This document shows positions 21,458 to 33,500 of a stretch of 64,000 nt of DNA, in pieces (the stretch's first letter is position 1; the number at the start of each line of letters is the position of its first letter). The stretch covers positions 2,790,001 to 2,854,000 of the forward strand of contig JAUKTV010000004.1 in assembly GCA_030549205.1 (NCBI GenBank). The letters are read 5' to 3'. Both the position numbers and the translations under genes were made by a program. This DNA is from Apiosordaria backusii. Its lineage: Eukaryota; Ascomycota; Sordariomycetes; Sordariales; Lasiosphaeriaceae. Below the pieces are notes generated by a model. That model was not told the origin of the DNA. It did no database searches and saw nothing but the letters and a program-made list of their open reading frames with translations.

Positions 21458-24084
21458 ATGGAGGATATGTCTGATTGGTGGCCCGGGTTCTATCCTCCGG
21501 ATGACGAGAGTGACGACAGTGACGACAATCAGAAGGAGTCTGAGGAAACTCTCGACTCGATCAAACATAGTAAAACGATCAACTTCCCAATTCGCGCCAG
21601 CTATACCAAATGGGAATCACGGGAAGCTTTTCGCGAGTTGGTTCAGAATTGGTAAGTACGCGGATAGCATTTCACAATCAGATTGTTAACGCACAGTCTG
21701 CATCAGGCGCGATGCTATCATCAGATCCTTTGATCTCTCTGAAGATGACTTCAAAGTCACTCGAGCTGAAAGAAAAGACGGACCGGCGACAAAGATTGTC
21801 TACACCGCAGTGAACTCGTCTTCACTGACCCAGCCGAAGACATGCCTGGGCTACATACGGTTCAAAACGACCCAAGGCCATGATAACGGAGGCATTATCG
21901 AGATCGTCAACCGTAGCACCACACTTCAGCCATGGCATCTCGACTTGGGCGGCACCAGCAAAGCGGATGACACCTCCCAGGCCGGCGCTCATGGAGAAGG
22001 TCTCAAAGTTGCCCTGCTTATCCTCATGCGAAGGCCCTGGAACTTTGCCATACGTTGCATATCAGGAGGCTTTGACTGGTCATTCAACTTCACAACGCAG
22101 GGGAAACTCTCGGCTCATCTCGAACGCATGTCCCCTGCAAGTATTCGTTCCGTGGAAGCAAAAAGTGAACGCGAGTCCAGGGGAGCGTCGCTGCTCCCAT
22201 TTCCCGCCAGTTGTGAGAAGGATGTTCAGTTCGTCATTGGGGAAACAGTTCAGGGCCGAAACGAGAAGGGTGCTTCGGTGAGACGCAGGGCTGTTCCACT
22301 TGCCACTTTCCTGCATTGGACAGAGGCAGCATTGTTTCTTCAAGAAATCGAGGACGGAGGAATAATTTCCACGAAATATGGAAGTCTGCTGACAGCTCCA
22401 CAACTTTCCGGGCGCGTGTATCTGAAGGGGCTGCTCTTGAAGGACTCAAGGAAGGTGTCAGCCAGTGTCACCGGCAAAAGGCTCAAGTTCGGTTACGATT
22501 TCAAGGCGGGAACTACCAACCGAGAGAGACAATCCATGACGACTGCCACGGAGGAAGCTCAGGCTCTTTGGCGGATATGGAACAACGTTCTGGATACCAA
22601 ACCCGATCTTGTGGCGGCATTGAGCGAGATGCTCAACGTGCACTCTGTCTCGCAAGAATACGCGGACGTCGCCCAGGCTGCTAACTATCTAGAAGAAGCG
22701 ACAGCGAGAAAGCTCAAAGACTATCTTTGCAGCGGCAAGTTTCGGGGGAAGTGGTATTATCAAGCTGACGAACAAAGCCAGGTAAGGGGCTGATGCTGAA
22801 TGTTAACTCAAGATCTGGACATCTGGATTAACACTCTGACCTTCTAGAACACTCGGTTCAAACATGTCGTCGAGGGACTAGGATGTACACCGATCAAGCT
22901 TTCGCGCGATTACTGGGACATTCTGAAGTACTACGACCTTCTTCGCACGGCTGAGCAGGAGGAGCAGCTTCGGTTCTCGCGCGCGCCAGTCTCACAACGG
23001 GAACGAAATACCACCTTTTCCCAATCAATCTTTCGGCTACTACGTGCATCCTTCCGAGCTTGCTCTCAGACCAGCAACTACCGAATCGAGTTCGTCCAGG
23101 CAGGACAGCTGAGTCTGCATATTTGCGTATACCAACAGCAGCATACCATCAAAGTTCATGAACAATGGCTCGAGAAACCATTTGCAGCGAAGGAGCTTGG
23201 TCTTGAAGTAGATGAGTTGGCCGAGACAGATCTTTTGTTTTATGCGGTCGGAACTCTCTTCCGTGATGCGGTGGAGCAGCTCCCCGATGGTCGCTTCAAG
23301 CGTTGGTCCAGGGAAGGTCGAACTCCTTCATGGTATCGCAGGCAAGAGGTGCGTCGCACAGAGCAGCGGCTACTCAACTATGCCCGCATACATCAGGTTA
23401 CTCACTCACAGTGCGCGTCTGCTACACCGGGACTGGTGGACTTGACCGTAGGCTGGAAAGGCTCACATGGTGGCCCTGTCTCAGTCAAGCTCTTTCACTC
23501 TTCCGCCAACATTTCTGAACAGGAAGTTCTCATCGCGAGCGACTTGGAAAGCCCCAACGGCCCTTGGCCAATCAAGACAACAGTGGCCAGTGAATATGGA
23601 GTGACGATAACAGGCTTGAGACTAGGACCGCAACTCGTCGTCGTCGTACACACCTTCAATGATCCAGGTTCATTTCTAATCATGTCAGAAAGCTTTGTCA
23701 TCCGAAAGCCGGCGAGCATCCCCATCCCCATACCACCAAGGCCGCCGCGCCCATCAGTGGTTTTATTTGGTAAGCTCCACCCCGTCTTATGCGCATTTTG
23801 CTCCTGCGCTTCTCAAATCACACACAGACATTTGGAGAATGATTGCATCACTGACACACAAAACTCGTCACACAGAAAAGGGAGACGAAGTGCATCGGAT
23901 CGGCCCCAGACTGATGGTGAACTCCAAGTGGTTTGACGCCACAAGCCGCGATGGACAAGAGACCAAGGGGTTTCTACTCATCCCGAATGATGACGCTAGC
24001 AGTAACTTCAGGGGGAAGCGAAACATGCTCGAGGACGAGGAGGAAGAGAAGACCCCCTGGAAGAGAATCAAATCGGAATGGTGA
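21458..24084 (+). CDS. GHKL/HATPase-like ATPase protein, four exons
   Basis: Exons 21458-21651, 21707-22781, 22848-23769 and 23828-24084 join in phase to 815 residues. Introns are 55, 66 and 58 nt with standard signals. The N-terminal third has the hallmarks of the GHKL fold shared by Hsp90, MutL, MORC and histidine kinases. The N-box FRELVQNWRDAI (Glu60, Asn64) is split by intron 1, and the G-loop GAHGEGLK is at residues 158-165. The expected DxGxG motif is replaced by an IVNRSTTLQ stretch followed by LDLGGTSKADD, so ATP turnover may be altered. The middle and C-terminal parts match no domain I can name. The tail is acidic then basic (LEDEEEEKTPWKRIKSEW), suggesting nuclear location. The start follows a pyrimidine-rich leader. 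Family-level function is unknown. Confidence 0.85.
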
Positions 24085-24575
24085 TCACGCCAGCCCGAGA
24101 AGACACAAGGGGTCATATGTTTTGCTTTTGCGGATTATGTTTTAGGGTTGTATCACTTGGAAACTACGAGGGAAACCCAGTCGCAGCTGAGAGACTGGAC
24201 ACAGGGGTATCGAGGGACAGGTGACTTGAGTGAATGTGGGAATATCGAGGATTTGCATAACAGATGATTTGCTTGGCAACATGAAGGAGGAGACATATGT
24301 GTGGGGAGATGATTATCACATTACGCATGGCCATATTGGGAAAGTTAGGAAGAGATTGTCTGTGAATGAAGATGATATTAACTTGCATTTAAAGCGAGGA
24401 AGCATCGAAAACGAGGCAGAGTTATCTAAGGGCCCCTACACGCATTGCTATTTAGGTACTCAGGCACACACAAGCTACCTAATTTAGTAAAAAAAAAAGC
24501 GATGTTTATCTTTTATGCTCTCCCTTCACCACAACTCCTCCACCGAGAACACCATCACACCCCCATCACCCCCCT
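24085..24575. other. Convergent 3' intergenic region
   Basis: Lies between the 3' ends of the GHKL-like gene and the P450 gene. No coding signal. It contains an A10 run near 24490-24499. Confidence 0.45.
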
Positions 24576-26327
24576 TCACTCCCTCCCGCTAATCCGAACC
24601 CTAAAATCCCCTCCCTTCTCAATCCCCATCATCCCAACCCCAGGTCTACTATCATCCCCCCTTGGCATCCATTCCCCCCCATCATTCCCCTTCCCCAATA
24701 CCTCAAAGTCGAACCTCCTCACGAGCAACACCACCGCCTTCTTCACCTCCCTCTCAGCCAAGTACCTCCCAGGACAAATACTCTTCCCCCCGCCAAAAGC
24801 CCTCACACTCCCCCTCGCCGACGCCGGTAAGCTTCCCCACCTCTCCGGGTTGAACTCCTTGGCATCAGCCCCAAAGACAGATTCATCAAAGTGAAACACT
24901 CTATAAGGGATCATGATCTTTGCTCCCTTGCGCAAAACGAAGGAGCCAGGGGCAGGGAGGACAGTATCCGCTGTTACTCGGCGGGCGGAGGCTGAATTGC
25001 TTCTGAAGCGGAGCACTTCCAAATAGAACGATTCGAGCGTGGGACAATTGGTGGAATTAAGGAGGTAGGATGGGTCAGTCAGGTCATGACCGGTGAATGC
25101 TGGGCTGGTTTCGGAGCGGATCTTGGAGAGGTAAGAAGCGGGGGAAGAGAGGAGATGGGCGAGGAACCAGAAGATGAGTTTGGGGGTGTTTGAGTTTGCT
25201 CTGGGTACAGGGGTTGTTAGTGTGGTGGATAGGTATGAAGAGAGCGAAGAAGACTGGAAGGAAGGACATACGCAAAATAGAGCATGAGGAAAAAGATTGC
25301 TTTGTCTCGCTCTCCAACTCCCAGTTTGTCGAAAGTGAGCTCCGTGTTGGGGGTGAACCAGCTTGGGTTTTGCTTGTGTCTTTCCTCTTGAGGAAGGGCA
25401 AAGTATCTTTTGAGCTGGGCTATGAGTTTCTCCTTAATAGAAGTCAGCTCTGGGCCCAGGAACGGAGGCAGCTGGTATAGGTCCTTCCACTGTAGAGCGT
25501 CGTAGATTTGAAACTCTTTGGCCATGTCCGGGTTGATCTTGGCAAAGGCAGGACCAAAATAAGCGTGTTCGCCAGCGCGGGTAAAAACCTCGTTGATGAA
25601 TTTGTAGAGGTCGACTTCCAGGCCGTCCTGAACGAGAGAATACTGTTGGAGGTTCGGGATTGTCAAGTGATCTTGCAACCATGAGAGGATGGCTTGGTCT
25701 AGTGAGGCTAGGTTGTCGTTCTGTGAGCTGGGAGATAACTGTGTGATGTGCAGCTGGCGGTTTAGGTGCTCAAAGTGTTTGTTTTTGATGGGGTGTTGAA
25801 AGTGATCGACTGTGGAATCAACAATGTCTGGGTTGAGGTCGTAGGTCTTGGCAATGCCATCTGGACTCAAGCCTGTGGCTTTCAGGATATCGAGAACAAA
25901 CTCATGAAAGGAGAAGCTGTGGGTGTTTTTGAACACTTCAGACATGTGTTTTGGGTGGGAGATGACATAAAAAGTTGTCCCAGCTGCTTGGAGAGAGAAG
26001 GGCTGGCGGCTTTCGCCTGATAGGGTGTTCCTCATCTTGATGTCAACACGGCTTCTCAGAAGAACTGGTCAGAGGAACTCAGAAATATACCATCCTTTCG
26101 TCAGAACAACAGTCGAGTTGGAGAATAGTGAGATTGCGTGGCCAACGACTTCTTTGCTGTCAGTGATCGACTCAGCGGGAATTTATAACCAGACAAGACT
26201 TACAAGGAATTGTGTAAGGAAGCTCTTTTGGATCATGTGGGCGTGTTAAAGGTGACAATGTGAACCTCCACACACGCCACGTTATCCATGCAACGAATAG
26301 CAAGAGCGTGCTCGACAAGAACGACAT
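24576..26327 (-). CDS. Cytochrome P450, CYP7/CYP8-like
   Basis: Membrane-anchored haem monooxygenase. Exons 26204-26327, 26091-26148, 25272-26030 and 24576-25200 join in phase to 521 residues, normal for a P450. The N-terminus is hydrophobic (MSFLSSTLLLFVAWITW); an upstream ATG at 26384 would add 19 residues. The haem-ligand loop is FGGGKSICPGRYLAERE. The K-helix ExxR is EVLR in FYLEVLRFR. The I-helix reads AANSNTPKLIFWFLAHL instead of AGxDTT, resembling the prostacyclin synthase and cholesterol 7-alpha-hydroxylase branch, which often lacks the acid-alcohol pair. The acceptors of introns 1 and 2 (AAG, GAG) are inferred by restoring the conserved IPFVGHAISLF and SRQPFSLQ blocks. No biosynthetic cluster genes are adjacent. 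The substrate is unknown. Confidence 0.88.
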
Positions 26328-27499
26328 GTTTCTAGAGCTATGGTACAAGAAATGGAACAGGACCAGGAACGGGTAGAAAGCCAAATGAAGAGCGAGTCAA
26401 GATATCTTATGTCCCAGCAAGCATGGCGCCGACCATCCGCCGCCGTTGGCTGTTGATGTGACACTGAGGATTTCCCGACCACTCATATTCACTGAAAATG
26501 AAGTGTTGGATCTCAGCGGCTGGACCCCTGCATGTGGTGAATTGGAACCAACGAACAGATAGGAGAGGCTACACTGCTCACGGTTGCTTGCACAAATCCC
26601 CAAGCGTGGACTGCTAATGTCTTGGTCCAATGTCAACAATCTTGCTCTGATAAATAGCCAAAAGAGCCCGGCCAATGGTCTTACACCGTTTTTGATATAT
26701 GTGGGTCCAATCCAGGCACTCGGGATGTCGCATCGTTGATGATTTGGGCAAGATGACCCATCAGAGCCACTCTGATGGGAACATCCTCATGATTGTAAGG
26801 CATGACTGGAACTGGTGCTTTCAAGTGGAGTATTGAGGAGCTCAGAAGACTTCATGAAGTTGGGATCATCAAAAATGAGAATTGGTGAATGTGAGTTATC
26901 GTGTTGTGGGTGTGGCTGGCTGGAAGCTAAGGTAGTTTGACAGAAGTCGGTCTGGGTGGTGTGAGTTAAAATGTGAGGAAAAATGAGCCGGTGGTCTGCA
27001 GAAGGTTTGGGGGTTTCAAGAAGGCTGGTTGAGGAAAGAGTACCTGAGGATTCGCAAGTGGGTTGCGGAGAAAGAACGATACTCTGAACCAAACATCAGG
27101 GCAGCCACCAACTCACCAGATGGCATCAAGTGCACAAGTACACAAGCAGGCACAAACTAGATATGCATCTCTGATATCTCACATGAACCCTTGCATCTAT
27201 TCTCCAATTAATTGCTCTCTGATATCAGATGAAAATTCCAACACTGCATCGATGTCAACCCTGCATGAACATCCATTCGAGCATCGGACGAAAACCTCAG
27301 AGGGACAAGTCGCGGGAATGGTTCTGAACAACGGCGTCTCTCAAACAAAGTTTGCAAAGGTAAACAGCCATTCCAGCCTCAAATTCCACTACACCACAGG
27401 CAACACCTTTCAGACACTCCAAATTCAACCCACGTGGCTGTTAGCCGGAGAGGTACCAGCCAGGTACCAGGCTGGTGACTCGCGCCATCGCAGTCTGTG
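26328..27499. other. P450 upstream region
   Basis: Promoter side of the P450 plus spacer. Open frames of about 90-145 codons occur but none resembles a protein or splices convincingly. Nothing further identified. Confidence 0.4.
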
Positions 27500-28425
27500 A
27501 CTCTGCGCTTACTTTTGCTCCGGAAAAAAAAATAACTAGAAGAAGTACAAAAAGGCGTCTGGCTTGCCCAATTCCAGACCTGGACCTCAGACTCATGATA
27601 TGTTATTAGCATATCCCCTCGAAGAGGGAGACTAAGCAAAGTCATAACAAGTCATTTGGGCTCGGCACTGGGCGGAAGATCCGACCGGAAAATGGGATCA
27701 CGTACCTTAGGTAAGTCTGCGCTTTCCTTCTTACTGCTGCTTAATTTTTTTTATTTTATCCATTGTTGTGTTATGCCTGTGGCCGTGCATAAGCCATGGG
27801 GTGTTGTGGTCTTTGCAACTTTCGCGGCATCAACACAGCAAGAGCTTACTGACAGTTTGAGACAGGCTCACGTGGGATCCGGGGGCATTTCTGAGAACAA
27901 TGATGACAACAAAGCGCTGGGCAGCGTGTCCACCTCGGTTTTCCTCCAGTTGCGCTGATGATGAACCCTGCAGAAACCACGCTTCTGAGTTCTCTCTTCA
28001 AGTCAAGAAATTGGGTTTGCCCTCTCTTGCCCCAATGACTTGATAAGACAAGACACCCCCCGGGTTATCTCGGGAGAAGACTTGGTAAGTTTGAGCCCTG
28101 GCACCCGAACACCCAGGATTCGGCAAACTTTCTCGCGCCTCACTGGCCTGGACTTGCCCTGAGCTTGAGCTTATACTAATCACTCAACAAAACTTTTAGT
28201 GCGGAAAAGGTTCAAAAAGGCTGCCTCCCCCCAGACAGGCAATCTCATTTCTTAGCATATCCCCAAAGAGAGAGACACAGCAAGTCATAACAAGTCTATG
28301 AGAACAATGATGAAATCACAGCGCTGGGCAGTGTGTCTACCTACCAACGTCGCTTTGCACTTTTGGGCAAGTGATGGTACGGATAAACCCTGCAGTTTCA
28401 GCCACGCTTCTGAGTTCTCTAAGTA
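27500..28425. repeat. Diverged direct duplication, left copy with extra 239 bp
   Basis: Two similar segments lie about 650 bp apart. The left copy runs about 27500-27653 and resumes at 27893-28003. The right copy runs about 28175-28425. Shared landmarks are TTAGCATATCCCC, GTCATAACAAGTC (27641-27653 and 28284-28296), GAGAACAATGATGA and AGCGCTGGGCAG. ACCCTGCAG and CACGCTTCTGAGTTCTCT are also shared. In the right copy the GTCATAACAAGTC and GAGAACAATGA blocks are 3 bp apart; in the left they are separated by 239 bp. Some differences are C/T transitions. Confidence 0.65.
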
Positions 28426-29706
28426 CCATCATACCCAGAGAAAGCAGAATGGTAGATCTGCGGCAAGTGCCGTCGGATACTGAGGTGTTGTTGATATGTA
28501 TATAGGTTATTAGATTCAGGTCTCTTTTAGCTATAGCTTGTATACAACGACTTAAAATAACACTTCATGCTGACCATTTTGCTCGAGGAACACACTACAT
28601 ACCAATCAGCAGTGAGGAAGCTTCACTCCTGCGGAGCGGCACTCTCGAAAGGCTCGAAAATCGGTTGGTTGCTCGCATCGGTTGAGTCTCATCTGCGCAG
28701 AGGTTGTGGGGTGGAATCATACCCCGATGTTGGAGAAGATTTGTGTTGAACAGTGTGAAGAGGGTGAGTCTTGGGTTGTTGGTGGTGATGCGAATTATTT
28801 GATGCTGAATAGATGAACAGATGGATGGGTGGATGGTTACAAGAGCAATTCTGTCGATTTCTTGTTTTATTTTCTCTTCTTCTTCTTGCATCAGCTGGCA
28901 TAATGAGCATGTATTGGATAGAGAAGTGTACTGATACTAGTTTGTATAAAGTACGATGACCTTGTCAGAGGTCAACTAACAATTACAAAGCTCTTGATGT
29001 CCTAGTGACATGGATGATTGATGGTAACAGATGGGCAAATACTCATCAAAATAGAAACTATACTCTTATTTTCTTTGCTTTTCTTTTTCTCCTTCTTGCA
29101 ATAAAATGTTGAACTAATAAGGCAAATAGGTTTGTTTGAACGGGTACTACCCTCCAAGCCCCCTCCACTCATAGCAACCCCTGTCTCAACCCCTACTATC
29201 CCTAAATCAACAGTCATCGGCTCTCAAGATGGGAGGAGAAGGGACAAATTATCAACACGATCAACAGGAAAGAAAAAATTGACAGTCTCTATCCCTTACG
29301 GGGACTGTCAACACGCACACGATGACACCGAGACAGAATGAACGAGATTTTGATAGAAATAACTTGACGGACTTTGCTCTGCCTGCCTGCTTCCATTCAC
29401 TCCCACACAACAAGAATAATCAGTATCACTAAAATAAAATAGGAATAATAATAAGTAAAAAGGCTCTTCTCATAATCCATCAACAAAACGTAATTCCTTC
29501 TTTCTCTGCTGAAAACCCCCATTCATTCTTCTTAGGTATCCCCCTCGGTTAGACCTCAGGAGCAAAGGAAAGAAAACAAAAACAAAAGTGGTATTCAACC
29601 TCCCTCCCAAACCCACGATCAATCACCGTAAAACCGTTCATAGGTAAGAATCAAAGAAAAAAGAAAAGAGAATCCTTCTGTATCATGAACAAAAGAAAAG
29701 GTGACA
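28426..29706. other. Gene-poor A/T-rich stretch
   Basis: No gene is supported. Low-complexity A-rich runs occur at about 29420-29460 and 29570-29700, next to the 3' end of the following minus-strand gene and probably part of its 3' flank. Confidence 0.4.
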
Positions 29707-31018
29707 TCAAATAGGACTTTGCGGCAAACTAGCCCCCAACCCCCCACCAACCACACCCCCTCTCAAGTCCCCGCTCCCTGTCCTCCTCAAAGCCTGGCTC
29801 ATAGTCTCAATACTCAACTCCCCACTCACCGTCGGCCCTGCAGGTCCCAACCCCAAGGGAGGAATACTATGCCCCATCAAACTCGTAGGGCTCCCAAGCG
29901 GTTTCCTCGCCGGGCTCAACTCCAACCCTTTAACACTCCCAGTCTTACTGCCCCCTGATGATGACACCGGTGATCGAATAGGTGACGGTGACCGGTTGGT
30001 ATTGTTATTGAGCGATGTCAAAGAAGTAAGCCCGGGGATGTGCATGCTCTCCCTGCTGCCCACTACCCCGCCGAACGACTGCTGCTCGGCTTGTACTACA
30101 TCGGCAAACGAGATGAATGACAACCGGCGGACGTCTGTCGTGTCAAGACTGCCGTAGTTGCTCGCGCTATCGGGGTTGGTCGCATTGGTGCCCCTGTCGA
30201 GAGAAAAGGCCGCGAGCTCGTCGACCCAGGTTGGCTCGCTGTAGACGCCTATGCCGCCACCACCGCCGGTTACGGCCACGGCGGCAGGTTGGTGAGAGGC
30301 GTGAGTTATGATCTCTACCGAGTCTGGGTTGAGATGGGTATCTGTGATAGCTTCGGAGGATGCGTCCAAGACGGGCGGGATGTAGTTCTCGGTCTGGATG
30401 TGCGAGGGGATAGCGGGCGAGGTTGGGAGTGCGCCGACGGTCGATTCTTGGACGTTGCGCTCAAAGATCTGGCTGCCGGCTGGGGAGGAGAGGCGCGGAG
30501 AGGAGGCGAACGGACGGTTGGGCGATGAGGGAGTGTAATGTGGGTGTTCGGTTCGAATAGGAGAAGCAGCGGTTCGCCTTGTTGGGGAGATTGTTGTTTG
30601 GGTGGCAGACGAGGATGCGTCAGTTTTGGAGGATGACTTGTTGACGTCTTCTACCTTCTTCTTGCCAAATCCGAAAAGACCGCGCTTCTTAGTCTTTTTC
30701 TCATCTGCGTCCGCAGCAGCGACGCGCGGGGTCGCATCTTCCGAGCTGGGGATGGGCTGAGTGAGAAAGGGGGTGGGTTCACCGGTCGAGATAGGTGCCG
30801 AAGCTCCAACCATGGCTGCGAATTTCTGAGTGTTGTTCTTGAAGTTTTGGAGAGCGTAGAGGATGTAGCGCAAGTCGAAGTTGGTCGCGATCGAGTTGAA
30901 TGGGGGAGGCTAGGTGGATTCGTCCCAGATGTATGGCTGCTGTGGTGGAGTCAGGGACCTTGGTGGACTCTTTCGATAAAGCTTCCAAGCTTGTCTGGAA
31001 ATCTGAATGCGACGCCAA
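29707..31018 (-). CDS. Conserved fungal protein of unknown function, Ser/Pro-rich
   Basis: Two exons, 30959-31018 and 29707-30909, give 420 residues. Exon 1 encodes MASHSDFQTSLEALSKESTK; a 49-nt intron with donor GTCCCT and acceptor CCTAG leads to PPPFNSIATNFDLRYILY. That block is compact and looks like the conserved core. Without the intron an in-frame TAG follows a TPPQQPYIWDEST stretch. The rest is low complexity, with a basic patch KKRGLFGFGKKK, an acidic-aromatic block TWVDELAAFSLDR, and RRLSFISFADVVQ, which has a plausible phosphorylated Ser. There is no membrane segment. I do not recognise a named domain. The gene is divergent from the mL58 gene, 2.5 kb away. The exon 1 assignment is moderately secure. 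Confidence 0.75.
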
Positions 31019-33500
31019 AACCGGACGTTAGCAAACACAGCCTCAGCAAGTCGATGAATACGTGGTGGTTGAAATTTCCTCAATCTCGGCAGAACGTTGA
31101 GGTGGGGGTAAAAAGCAAGTGTCAAGATAAAAAAAGAGACGGCTTGTGACCAGTGCGGATTTCCCGATTCGCCGCGAGTATATCGATTGTAAAGTGGCCT
31201 CTGTCGTCGAGACCAATAACCAGGGAGACAGGAGATGGGGATGCGGTCATACCTGATCACGGCTTGTGGTGCGACGCAGAAACAGCTGAGCAACGGGCGC
31301 AAATGCTGCGATGCGGTGTTGCTGGACGAGAGCCTGGAATTATTTGGTGCGGCGCATTCGGGCCCAACTCTGCTCCCGTCAACCCGTAGAGCAACAGCGA
31401 GCTGGTGGTTTGGGCAGCTTTTGCTTGAAACGTCGGACGGGCGCAAGCTGGTTTTAGCGGACGGGACGGGAGACGAGATCGAGGGTCGAAGGGTCGAAGG
31501 GTCGTCTCGTCGTCGGGTCTGGGCCTTTTGCCTTTGTTCTTGTTTTTAGGGGTTGAGATGTCGGGCGGTTGCCGAGGTGCGCTCAAATCGTGATCAGCAG
31601 GGAATGACGATGCTCGAACTCGACAAGTTTAGTGTAAAAAGAGGGGTGACCCGGCCGGGGTTTTAAGACGTAATGCCGTCCCACGCCGGCGCTGCCAAGA
31701 TCTTATTGGAACCTGGAGGAATGTGTCTTCCTTCTTGTTTTGGGTCCGAGAGGGATGTGATGGGAATTTCTATTTGTTTTTCTGCCATACAAATGCGCCG
31801 ACTGTCCAAGCCTTTTAAGCCATCCCTTCGTGCAGACAGCGAGCATTGAGGCCACCTGGTGCATGGCCGAGGCGGCGACTCGGCACCAGGCGAAGCAGGA
31901 ACTGGAATACTCGGTACAGGATGATGTTCAACAGGTTTTTGGCGTGACAGAGTCAAGTGATGCTGGGCAAAGTACACTAGGCCAAGTTTCCTGGCTGACG
32001 GCTAGCAGAGACCCCCCTCCTTCTTTGACTCCTCGACCCCTCGACCCCTAACCGTAACCGTGAGAGAAAAAAGCTCAAGCTAGAACCGGACATGCCCGAA
32101 TTGTCTGGCTCTGCGACATGCGGGAGGTTCAAAGACATAGGGACGAAAAGCGATTGGTGCGATCCAGCCATTGTGTTGCATAAACCACTGTCTCTGTCCA
32201 AGCTTCCCAAAATGGCGGGGTCATGATCGATAAGGAGCAGTCACAGTCAGGCAGCTACGATCAACTTGATCTTTTTGGGCCTCTTTGTTGAGATTCTGTA
32301 GGTAGCTATTGAGCTTCCCTCCCAGCATTTGCGGATTTGCATCAGCCGGCAGAGGGTAAACAATAGGTGGTTGGATATAACGTGATGGTGATAGCCTGAT
32401 TGGATGTGCCCCTCCCTCCTCAGCTCCTCACCAGTCACATCCTGATATGGCACTCTCGGACGACCTGACCGGACCGTTTTTGAAAGGATGAAACAAATAC
32501 CCCTGAGATGGGCCGTTCGTATCAACCACCGCCAGACGCATTCCCGTGTACAGTAGTGCAGGTGATCCTTCCCGTCAGGAGTTAAGGCGCACATAAATTG
32601 AGGGACCAGATGGAATGTCTGTTGTTTTCTGGAAGCCTGCAAACAGTGCTCCTTTTGTTACGTTCAACAGGTGGCAGCTGAACGACCTCGTGATAGGCAT
32701 TGGCATTCCACCAATGCCAGCCACCACACCAGCTTTGCGGACTCTCATTTCCTTTATCTTTATTTTTCCATGCGACCAGATATCACACAAATCAGGGTCT
32801 CGGTACCTTATGTTCGGTGCCGCAACCACGCAACTGGCTTACGTAGCTGTGTTCTCGACTGTTGGGGCGCTTACATACCTAGAAAATCCATCATGCGTAT
32901 TGCCTTCCGGGTAACATCATAGAATCCCAGTCCCAGCACACTTGCAAAAGCTCTGCCTTGTAAGTTGAGTCGCTCAACATCGAGCATAGCGATGTTCTGT
33001 GTGTAAGGAAGGGATACAAGCTAGTAAAATTGCCAGAATGCCTATCACAGGCTGATACCGACCTAAAAAATCTATTATTGGGTTTGTTTGCTTGGCCAAA
33101 TTCCTTGACTTTTTTTGTATTTCTTAAGCAAACCGACCCAATGAAGAACAGTCCGGCAGTTTTGGGACCAGGCGGACCGGAACCGGCTTGCTCCCCTCCG
33201 GCCCGAGCCAGCGGGAAAGTGGACCTCAACCCGGGACAGTGGTGATTGGCTGATAATTCCAAAGTCAATCAAGCCAAGGCAAAAGCACTGACCTCGCCAG
33301 AATCCAAAGCTCGAGTGAACCACGTGACCGAACTTTCAACGGCTGCCAGTCTCGGAAAAAGTTATCGCGACTCCAAAGAGCCAGCTCCCAGTCGACAAGA
33401 AGGAGGAGAGGGGACCGCCACCGCACGACATAAACACCACACCTCTCACCCCGATCTCGACGAAATCCACCGACTTTCTTTTCACCACGCAGCCGCCAAA
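31019..33500. other. Intergenic region between divergent genes
   Basis: About 2.5 kb between divergent start codons. Several open frames of about 100 codons exist on both strands without recognisable content. Purine-rich GGGTCGAAGGGTCG repeats occur at about 31485-31505. The plus-strand sequence just before 33501 looks like a leader. No gene is supported. Confidence 0.4.

Noticed and set aside
24576..31018. Secondary-metabolite cluster around the P450
   Set aside because: No polyketide synthase, NRPS, terpene cyclase, transporter or cluster regulator lies nearby.
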